DNA of 34,359 bases from Streptomyces sp. AC550_RSS872 (GTDB lineage Bacteria > Actinomycetota > Actinomycetes > Streptomycetales > Streptomycetaceae): assembly GCF_019049285.1 (NCBI RefSeq), contig NZ_JAGMUL010000017.1, forward strand, positions 1-34,359, in the 5' to 3' direction. The notes under the pieces are model-generated. The model saw only the letters and a list, made by a program, of their open reading frames with translations, was not told the DNA's origin and did not search any database. Below are positions 11,283 through 18,420 of the stretch, one piece after another. The position numbers and the translations under genes are program-made. The first letter of the stretch is position 1, and the number at the start of each line of letters is the position of its first letter.

Positions 11283-14200
11283 TGGACGGCTTTGCCCGGG
11301 AACGCGCACCTGCCCCAGACGACAGCACCACAACACCGGGAACCGCCTACGCCCCTTCGGACTTCGGCGCGGCTTTCGCGGAGCACGGAGACGGTGAGGC
11401 CTCGCTGCCGCAGCGGGACACCGAGGAGGTGCTGCGCTGGCAGGACCTCGCCGATGCCGGATGGCTCACCGACACCTGGATCCGGCTCGGCCGCACCGTG
11501 GCGCCGGGCCCGCCCGCCGTGAGCCTTCCGGAACACCCCGCGGGCCCGCGGTCGGCACCGGACCCACCGCCCGCGCCCGCTCCCCGCCCGCCGGTCCGGC
11601 CGTCCTTATCGGAAGGTGAGCCGGCCCCGTTCGCAGGGCTGGGACCTCCCTTCGCCCCAGGTGCTCCGCTCGTATCTCCCGGGCTGACCGAGTCCTTCGA
11701 GCCGCCCGAGCGCGACGAACCGCCCGGCCGGGACGAGGAGCGGCCGCCCCGCCAGGAGCGCTTACGGGGGCTCGCCGCCTCACTGGCGCGCGCGTTGCAC
11801 CGACTCGACGCCACGGTGCCCTCACACAGCAAGGTCGAACTCGACGAGCAGGCCACCGCGGAACAGGGACTCGCGGACGGGCTGTGGCTGCCCATGTTCG
11901 TCCCCACTGCGGTCACAGCGCTCGACCTCGTGCTACTCGCCGACAGCTGCGTCACGCTGACCATCTGGGAGCCCGAGGTGGCCGCGCTCGCCGCAGCCGC
12001 TCGCCACAGCGGCGCCTTCCGAGACGTACGCACGGCGCGTCTGTCCCTGTCGTCCGAGGGCACCCCTTCGGTGCGCTGGGACTCGGGAGCCACCGCCTCC
12101 CCCGGGGAGCTAGTCGACGGCCGGGGCGAGCGCGTGTTCCTGCTGGTCACCGACGGACTCGCGCACGGCTGGGCGGCGCCTGCCGCGGACCGGCTGCTCA
12201 GCAGGCTCGCCCAGGCCGGGCCCACTGCCGTCGTCCACCTGCTGCCGCCGCACCTGCGGCACCGTTCGTCCCTCTACCCGCATCCGGCCCTCCTGGAGGC
12301 GGGCGGCCGCAACGCCCCCAACACCGCGCTCGTCCACCGGCCGCGGCAGGAGGATCCGAACCCGCTGCGGCCCTTCCCCGCGGCCGACGACGGCATCGTC
12401 CCCGTACCGGTTCTCTCCCTCAAGGAGGGCTCCTTCCAGGCGTGGGCCGACATCGTGCGCGGCGGGCAAGGGGTGCGCAGGGTCCTGCCGATCGTGCCGG
12501 CGGGCGCACTCGCCAAGGGCACCCCTGCCCGCGGTGTACGGCCGCCGCACACGGACACGCGGTTCGCGACCAGCGCCACCGTGCACAGGTTCATGGAGGC
12601 CGCCGGACCGGTGGCCCGCCGTCTGGCCACGCATCTCGCCGCCGCTCCCTTCGATCTGACGCTGATCGGCCAGCTGTGCGCCCGGATGCTGCCCGAGACG
12701 GAACCCGCGGACATCGCCGAGGTGCTGACCGGCGGCCTCATCGACTGGGGGACCGGCCCCGACGCACCGGCCCCGCCGCGGCACGAGGGCCCGCAGGCCG
12801 ACGACGGCCTCGCGGACTTCGCGCCCGGGGTCCGTGAGGCACTGCTCGCCACCAGTACCCGGTCTCAACTCGCGCGTGTCGTCACGGCCCTCGGTGAACT
12901 GCCGGCGGCCGGCACCGAGGGGGCCGCGCTGCTCGCCGCCCTTCTCGATCCGCTCGAAGCGGAGCTGCCGGACCCCACGGCCGTCCGCCGGGTCCGGCTC
13001 GAACGGGCGGTCCTCAACGCGCTCTCGGGGCGGCACGCCCTTCGTGCCCGGCTCATGGACACCGTAATCAACGCAAATGCCCACATTCAGGTGAATCCTG
13101 ATGTTAAGAATATCGACGATGTGGGCAGTCACTCGGCGCGACAGGCGAACGAATTTCCAGGAGGCGGAGTGCCGACTCATCCGACCACGTCACCGATGAA
13201 ACAGACTCCGCCGCAACTCCCGGAAGACCTGGCACCCACCGTGGACGGCGAGCGCCCCGCCCCCGTCCGCACGCCCGAACCGCCACCTGCGCGTCCGCCC
13301 TCCGGCGCGGCCCGGGCCCCCGCCATCATGGGGAACGTGCCGCCGCGAAACCGCTACTTCACCGGTCGCGAGCAACTGCTCACCGATGTGGAGAGGCAAC
13401 TGCGTGACGACAGCACGGCCGCAGTGCTCCCCCACGCCCTGCACGGTATGGGCGGCGTCGGAAAGTCACAGATCGCGATCGAGTACGTCTATGCCCACCG
13501 CGGCGACTACAACGTCATCTGGTGGATCCCCGCGGAGAGCGAAAGCCTCATTCTCGGCGCGCTCGCCGAACTGGCGTCCCGGCTCGGCCTCGCCACCAGC
13601 CAGGAGGCGAATATGGCGGTGCCCGCCGTGCGCGAGGCGCTGCGAACGGGTGTGCCTTACGACAACTGGCTGCTCGTCTTCGACAATGCGGAGGCCGTCG
13701 ACTCGGTGCGCTCCTATTTCCCCACCGACGGCCCCGGGAAGATCATCGTCACCTCCCGCAACCGCGACTGGGAGCGGGTGGCAACCCCCCTGTCCGTCGA
13801 CGTCTTCAAGCGGGACGAGTCGGTCAAGCTGCTCCAGCGCCGCGCCCGCGATCTGAGCCCCCAGGACGCCGAGCGGCTCGCCGAGGCGCTGGGCGACCTG
13901 CCACTCGCGGTGGAGCAGGCAGGCACCTGGCATGCCAACACCGGCATGGCCATCGACGAATACCTCCAACTGCTCGACGCCCGCCAGCCCGAGATCCTGG
14001 AGCTGGACCCCTCGCCCGACTATCCGGTGTCGGTGGCGGCGGCCTGGGACATCTCCCTCGACCACCTCACCCGCGAACACCCGGGGGCACGGCGGCTGCT
14101 CGACGTGTGCGCCTGCATGGCCCCCGAACCCGTCCCCCTGAGCGTGCTGCGCCTGGGACGCGGCGGCGGCACCGAGGGCGCCCTGCGGCCCGTCCTGGCG

Positions 14201-15796
14201 GACAGCATCGGCCTCAGCCGCGCGACCCGTGTCCTGAACCAGTTCTCGCTGGTACGCCTCAACCACAGTTCCGGCACGCTTCAGATGCACCGTCTGCTCC
14301 AGACCGTGCTGCTCGCCAAACTCGACCCGGACAGCCGGGCCGCCATGCGCGAGGTCGCCCATCTGCTGCTCTCCAGCAACCGGCCCGGACACTACGCCCA
14401 GTCCACCCAGTGGCCCGAGTACCAGCGACTGCTGCCGCACATCAGGGCATCCGAGGCGCATCGCAGCACCGACACGTACGTACGGGAACTCGTCTACGAC
14501 ACCGTGCTCTACCTCTACTACTGGGGCGACCACGACGCCGCGATCGAACTGGCCAGGGACGCCTGGACGGCCTGGCTGCACGACAGCGGCGAGGAGAACC
14601 TGCACGTCATCCGCATCGCCAAGATCCTCGGCTTCCTGCTGCGCCGAGCCGGCGTCGTGGGGGAGTCCTACACCCTCAACAAGGACGCCCTGGACGTCTC
14701 GAGGCGCGTCGGCGTGCCCGACGAGGACCTCATCGACTCCATGTGGCAGATGTCGGGCGCCCTGTGCTACGCGGGCCGCTTCACCGAGGCCCGGGACCAG
14801 GCACGCGAAGCCGTCGAGCTGGCCCGCGACCGGTTCGGCCCCGACGACCTCAACACCCTTCTCGCCGCGCACAGTTACGGCGTGACACTGCGCCTGTGCG
14901 GCGACTTCGGCACGGCGAGGGAACTGGACACGGAGACCCACCGGCAGTGGGAACTCCTCAACGGCCCCACGGACGTCCTCACCCTCAACACGCTCAACGG
15001 GCTCGGCTGGGACATCCTCGAAGGGGGCGACTACCACGGTGGCCGGGAGCAGCAGGAGGAGACGTACGACACGTACCGGGCGACGTACGGGGAAGAGGCA
15101 CCGGAGACCCTCACCGCGGCCCGCATGCTCTCGCTCGCCCGGCGCAGGGACGGGGACCTGGAGGGAGCGGCGAGCTTGAGCGAGGAGACGCTGCGGCTGT
15201 ACAGCGTCCGTTACGGCCCGAACTACACCGACACGCTGGCCACCGCCCTTCAGGTGACCGTCGACCGGCGGCTCCTGCGCGACCTGGACGGATCGCGGTC
15301 ACTGGGTGAGCAGGTCCTCGACCAGTTCCGGGACCGGCTGGGACCCGATCACGCGTACACCCTGATGGCCATGGCCAATCTGGCCGCCACGCACCGGGCC
15401 CGCAGCGACCTCGACACGGCGGAGCGACTGGCGGACGAGGCCAGCGAGCGGCTGGAGACCACCCTGGGGGCACGCCATGTGGTGACCCTGATGGTCATGC
15501 TGGGGCGGGCCAACAACCGGTACGCGAGCCTGGACTTCGGACAGGCGCGAGAGATCGACGAGACAGCGCTCGAAGGGCTGACCGAGATCGCCGGGGCAGC
15601 CCATCCCGTGACCCTGGCCTGCATGGCCAACCTGGCTCTCGACCTGAGGGGCCTCGGTTCCACGGCCCGTGCCGACGAACTGCGCAGGCGGGCGGTGGAC
15701 GGACTGTCGAGGGTGGTCCGCGACGGCCATCCGTGGCTGATGGCGGCCAGGTTCGGCCACCGTATCGAAGCGGATCCCGCCCCCATGCCGCTGTAG
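11282..15796 (+). CDS. fxsT: Fusion of vWA/SAV_2336-like half with STAND NTPase-TPR half (FxsT-like)
   Basis: The 1504-residue protein has two parts. After a Pro-rich N-terminus, residues about 205-400 resemble the vWA/SAV_2336 domain. D221 in LLADSCVT lies where the MIDAS DxSxS would be, but the motif is degenerate; T290-D291-G292 is kept. From about residue 650 the protein matches the TPR protein of FxSxx-COOH systems. It has GNVPPRNRYFTGRE, Walker A GMGGVGKS (K728), Walker B WLLVFDNAE (D801), IIVTSRNRDW, a GDLPLAVEQAGTW GLPL-type block, and M1002-H1003 at the MHD-like position. At least six kinesin-light-chain-like TPRs, about 42 residues apart, fill roughly 1185-1500. A lower-GC linker near residue 600 hides an in-frame GTG with its own ribosome site. 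TTA codons lie at 11606 and 11762. It probably senses a signal through the TPRs and switches by NTP binding. The gene symbol is tentative. Confidence 0.87.
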   Translation: MDGFARERAPAPDDSTTTPGTAYAPSDFGAAFAEHGDGEASLPQRDTEEVLRWQDLADAGWLTDTWIRLGRTVAPGPPAVSLPEHPAGPRSAPDPPPAPAPRPPVRPSLSEGEPAPFAGLGPPFAPGAPLVSPGLTESFEPPERDEPPGRDEERPPRQERLRGLAASLARALHRLDATVPSHSKVELDEQATAEQGLADGLWLPMFVPTAVTALDLVLLADSCVTLTIWEPEVAALAAAARHSGAFRDVRTARLSLSSEGTPSVRWDSGATASPGELVDGRGERVFLLVTDGLAHGWAAPAADRLLSRLAQAGPTAVVHLLPPHLRHRSSLYPHPALLEAGGRNAPNTALVHRPRQEDPNPLRPFPAADDGIVPVPVLSLKEGSFQAWADIVRGGQGVRRVLPIVPAGALAKGTPARGVRPPHTDTRFATSATVHRFMEAAGPVARRLATHLAAAPFDLTLIGQLCARMLPETEPADIAEVLTGGLIDWGTGPDAPAPPRHEGPQADDGLADFAPGVREALLATSTRSQLARVVTALGELPAAGTEGAALLAALLDPLEAELPDPTAVRRVRLERAVLNALSGRHALRARLMDTVINANAHIQVNPDVKNIDDVGSHSARQANEFPGGGVPTHPTTSPMKQTPPQLPEDLAPTVDGERPAPVRTPEPPPARPPSGAARAPAIMGNVPPRNRYFTGREQLLTDVERQLRDDSTAAVLPHALHGMGGVGKSQIAIEYVYAHRGDYNVIWWIPAESESLILGALAELASRLGLATSQEANMAVPAVREALRTGVPYDNWLLVFDNAEAVDSVRSYFPTDGPGKIIVTSRNRDWERVATPLSVDVFKRDESVKLLQRRARDLSPQDAERLAEALGDLPLAVEQAGTWHANTGMAIDEYLQLLDARQPEILELDPSPDYPVSVAAAWDISLDHLTREHPGARRLLDVCACMAPEPVPLSVLRLGRGGGTEGALRPVLADSIGLSRATRVLNQFSLVRLNHSSGTLQMHRLLQTVLLAKLDPDSRAAMREVAHLLLSSNRPGHYAQSTQWPEYQRLLPHIRASEAHRSTDTYVRELVYDTVLYLYYWGDHDAAIELARDAWTAWLHDSGEENLHVIRIAKILGFLLRRAGVVGESYTLNKDALDVSRRVGVPDEDLIDSMWQMSGALCYAGRFTEARDQAREAVELARDRFGPDDLNTLLAAHSYGVTLRLCGDFGTARELDTETHRQWELLNGPTDVLTLNTLNGLGWDILEGGDYHGGREQQEETYDTYRATYGEEAPETLTAARMLSLARRRDGDLEGAASLSEETLRLYSVRYGPNYTDTLATALQVTVDRRLLRDLDGSRSLGEQVLDQFRDRLGPDHAYTLMAMANLAATHRARSDLDTAERLADEASERLETTLGARHVVTLMVMLGRANNRYASLDFGQAREIDETALEGLTEIAGAAHPVTLACMANLALDLRGLGSTARADELRRRAVDGLSRVVRDGHPWLMAARFGHRIEADPAPMPL
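13157..13171 (+). promoter_or_regulatory. Internal ribosome site and in-frame GTG at a domain junction
   Basis: CCAGGAGGCGGA lies directly before GTG 13169, in the frame of the surrounding gene (codon 630). This point divides the vWA/SAV_2336-like half from the STAND-TPR half. Translation from here would give an 875-residue STAND-TPR protein. The preceding 70 bases are about 46% GC by hand count, far below the surroundings, which would keep the site open. Confidence 0.45.
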
Positions 15797-15848
15797 CGGT
15801 GGTTCCTCGACCCGGGGGCAGGGGAACGGCAGCGAGCAGGGGGCACAC

Positions 15849-17018
15849 ATGTCCACAGTGGTCTTCATCCATGGAACGGGCGTCCGTGAGCCCGCGTTCG
15901 GCGAACTGTACGGTCGTTTCGGCACCAGCCTGAAGGCACTGCGGCCCACGCTCCATGTGGTGCCGTACTACTGGGGCGAGGCCCACGGAGCCACCCTTGC
16001 CGCCCAGGGGGCCTGCTTACCGCCCTCGTCGCCGGGAACCGCGCGCACTCCTGCGGCGCAGGACCCGGACGACGAGGCCTGGGGCGTCCTCTACGCCGAC
16101 CCGCACACCGAACTCGCCCTCGCCGCGGCGGCCGGGCCCGCTCCGGGGGAACTCGCACCGGGGTCCGTGCCGCCCGGCCACCGAATACGTCACCTCCTGG
16201 ACACCCTCGGCGAACGGCTGGACCACGACGCCGAGGAGCTCTCCTGCCTGGACGGCCCCGCCCTCGTGCGGCAGGCCGCGCTCCTGGCGTCGCAGCCGCT
16301 CCTGGGCCCGGCGAGTCTCGCCCTCGACCCGGCCACCCTCGCCGAGGTGGCCGCCCGTGCCCTCGTCGCCGCCGCCGTCCGCGACGCCCTCGCCGAGGAC
16401 GACCCGCTCATTCCCACCGGGGACCAACGCGACCGGGCCGTCGACACCCTCGGCGCGGCCCTCGGCGCGGCCCCCGCCGGCTCCGGCCGCGGGCCCCGGC
16501 GGTGGCTGCTGCACCGGATGTCGAACGCCGTGGCACGGCGTGTGGAACGCAGACGCCGGCCCCTCACGGAAGCCGCCCACCCCGCGGCGGGTGACGTCCT
16601 GCGCTATCTGGCCCGCGGCGAACCCTTCCGCGCCGGACTCGCCGCGCTCGCCCTCACGTTGGAGCCCCCGGTGACCTTCGTGGGGCACAGTCTCGGCGGC
16701 ATCATCGCCCTGGAAACCCTCATCAGCAGACCGCTGCCCATGGTGCGGCTCGTCGTCACGGCCGGCTCCCAGGCACCTTTCCTCTACGAGACCGGAGCCC
16801 TGCCCACCCTGGCGCATCCCGCGCCGCTGCCCGCCCACATGCCGCCCTGGCTCAACCTCTACGACCCCCGCGACCTCCTCGCCCATGTCGGTGCGGAACT
16901 GTTCCCCGGGCGGGTCGAGGACCATCAGGTCCTGTCCCGCCAGCCCTTCCCCGCGGCACACAGCGCGTACTGGACCAACCCGGCCGTCTACCGCCGCCTG
17001 GAAGCCGACATCCCATGA
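15849..17018 (+). CDS. Alpha/beta-hydrolase (lipase/PGAP1-like), probable effector
   Basis: This 389-residue hydrolase begins with the oxyanion motif HGTG (residues 8-11) and has the nucleophile elbow GHSLGG with S281. A plausible triad is completed by D339 or D342 (NLYDPRDLLAHV) and H371 (PAAHSAYW). About 260 residues separate the oxyanion motif from the nucleophile, so a large Ala-rich insertion probably forms a lid or a recognition module. There is no signal peptide, so it should act in the cytoplasm, perhaps on membrane lipid or an acylated molecule. The ATG follows GCAGGGGGCACAC and lies 52 bp after the upstream gene. Its stop overlaps the caspase start as ATGA. One in-frame TTA codon is at 16017. 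An effector role is inferred from its place in the cluster; the substrate is unknown. Confidence 0.85.
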   Translation: MSTVVFIHGTGVREPAFGELYGRFGTSLKALRPTLHVVPYYWGEAHGATLAAQGACLPPSSPGTARTPAAQDPDDEAWGVLYADPHTELALAAAAGPAPGELAPGSVPPGHRIRHLLDTLGERLDHDAEELSCLDGPALVRQAALLASQPLLGPASLALDPATLAEVAARALVAAAVRDALAEDDPLIPTGDQRDRAVDTLGAALGAAPAGSGRGPRRWLLHRMSNAVARRVERRRRPLTEAAHPAAGDVLRYLARGEPFRAGLAALALTLEPPVTFVGHSLGGIIALETLISRPLPMVRLVVTAGSQAPFLYETGALPTLAHPAPLPAHMPPWLNLYDPRDLLAHVGAELFPGRVEDHQVLSRQPFPAAHSAYWTNPAVYRRLEADIP

Positions 17019-18127
17019 AGGCCCGCCCCGTCGACCCCTCCCGCGTGCACGCGCTCATCGTGGGCATCGACTCCTACGCCGCCGGTCGCACCTGGGATCT
17101 GCCGGGACCGGCCCATGACGCGGTGCGCCTCTACCATCTGCTGCACGGCGCCGGGGTCCCCGTCGCCAACCTGCGCCTTCACCTGGCCCCCTTGCCCGGC
17201 GAGACACCCCCCGTGCCGTACCGCCCGGCGGACCACGAAACGCTGCGGGCGGCGCTCGTCGAGGAACTGCCCGCCGTCACCGATGGCCAGGACCTCTGGA
17301 TCTGGTGGGGCGGACACGGCGTGCTCGACCGCGACGACCATGTACGGCTGTTCACCGCGGACGCCACCGTGCGGGACAAGCGCAACCTCGACCTCGACGC
17401 GGCGATGAAGCACTACCGCACCGACGCGGTCCCCGGCTTCCACCGGCAGCTCTGGGCGATCGACGCATGCGAGACCTTCGAGGAGGAGCTCGGATTCGCG
17501 CACGAACTGCCCACCGACGCCTTCCCGGACGGCCGCCGCCTCCTCGCGCACCAGCAGGCCGAACTGCGGGCGGCAGGCCCCGGACGGCTCGCCGCCAACG
17601 ACCCCGCCCGCCGCACCGGCGTCTTCTCCGACCTGCTCCTCACCCTGCTCGGACAGCGAGCCGAGGGCCTTCCCGGCCTCCCGGACGAGGAGGAGTTCTG
17701 CGCCGCCGCGCGTGCGGAGGTCCTGGCCGTCGCAGGGGAGCACCCGCTGTCGTACGTCCGGATCCGTGGCGCCGGACGCGAGGACATATCGGCACCGCGT
17801 GCGACGGTGGCCGGAAAGGGCCTGCTGACAAGAGCGGTCGACGCGCTCGTCCACTGCCCGGCCTTCCGCGATCCCGTCCAGCGCAGGGCACTCATCGACG
17901 CCCTGCCGGACCGGGTCGCGGGGCGCCTGCGGTACGGCGACAACGCCCGGATCGACGCGATGAACCTGCTCAACGGCATCGACGCGGACACGGCCGCCGA
18001 GCTTCACGAGATCGTGAGCGGGGCCGACGACGATCCCGCGCGATCCGCCGAACTCAAGGCCGCGCTCACGGAGTTCATCCACGACAGAGACAGGAAGAAA
18101 CGACGCCGGGGGCTGCCTCCGGCGTGA
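17015..18127 (+). CDS. Caspase-family peptidase with C-terminal effector-associated domain
   Basis: The 370-residue protein opens with the caspase-fold strand HALIVGIDSY and DLPGPAHDAVRLY. The catalytic pair is visible: H101 in WWGGHGVLD and C152 in AIDACET. Residues 275-319 align without gaps to residues 23-67 of the VMAP protein, with 14 of 45 identical, including VDAL, RDP and ARID. This domain probably brings the peptidase to the VMAP complex. A Lys/Arg-rich tail ends the protein. The start overlaps the hydrolase stop (ATGA). In prokaryotic conflict systems such proteases are activated on sensing and cleave cellular or partner proteins. The cleavage target is unknown; the peptide encoded 84 bp downstream is one candidate. 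Confidence 0.88.
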   Translation: MKARPVDPSRVHALIVGIDSYAAGRTWDLPGPAHDAVRLYHLLHGAGVPVANLRLHLAPLPGETPPVPYRPADHETLRAALVEELPAVTDGQDLWIWWGGHGVLDRDDHVRLFTADATVRDKRNLDLDAAMKHYRTDAVPGFHRQLWAIDACETFEEELGFAHELPTDAFPDGRRLLAHQQAELRAAGPGRLAANDPARRTGVFSDLLLTLLGQRAEGLPGLPDEEEFCAAARAEVLAVAGEHPLSYVRIRGAGREDISAPRATVAGKGLLTRAVDALVHCPAFRDPVQRRALIDALPDRVAGRLRYGDNARIDAMNLLNGIDADTAAELHEIVSGADDDPARSAELKAALTEFIHDRDRKKRRRGLPPA

Positions 18128-18211
18128 TCGCGCGGTTCCCCGACCCCCGCCGCTTCGCCATGATGGAAGGGATGCGGGGCATCGCGTGCCACCGTCCTGA
18201 AGGGGGACGCC

Positions 18212-18412
18212 TTGGACCAGTCCGTACGCTCCGAGCCGACATCGCGGGAATCCGCCGAAGAGTGGGAATCCGACCTCGTGGACCTGACCGGCGTGCCGCT
18301 TGCTCCGTCGCACGGCCTGTGCCTGCCGACTCCTCCCGAACGGCTGCTCATCGAGGTCCGGCGCCCGCGGAGCACCAGCACGGGCGGACAGAACCCGGGC
18401 CGCGCGGACTAG
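18212..18412 (+). CDS. 66-residue candidate precursor peptide beside the HExxH enzyme
   Basis: This small open frame begins at TTG 18212, preceded at 5-nt spacing by the strong ribosome site GAAGGGGGA, and stops 8 bp before the HExxH gene. The N-terminal half is acidic and holds WESDLVDLTGVPLAPS. From memory, a DLTG-x-PL segment resembles the leaders of FxSxx-COOH peptides. The C-terminus does not end in FxSxx; it is Arg/Ser/Gly-rich and lacks aromatic residues (the only one is a Trp near residue 18). There is one Cys in HGLCLPTPP. Cyclophane formation as in FxsA is therefore unlikely, but hydroxylation by the next gene product or cleavage by the caspase is possible. It could be a small regulator, or not translated. 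Confidence 0.55.
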   Translation: MDQSVRSEPTSRESAEEWESDLVDLTGVPLAPSHGLCLPTPPERLLIEVRRPRSTSTGGQNPGRAD

Positions 18413-18420
18413 GGCCGACG

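Noticed and set aside
18212..18412. The small peptide as an ordinary FxSxx-COOH precursor
   Set aside because: The C-terminus ends in NPGRAD, not FxSxx, and no FxSxx ending appears in the other two frames of this stretch.
17305..18420. Long upstream extension of the HExxH gene
   Set aside because: The open frame overlaps the caspase and the small peptide out of frame, and its translation is Arg/Pro/Gly-rich noise. Homology begins only after GTG 18421.
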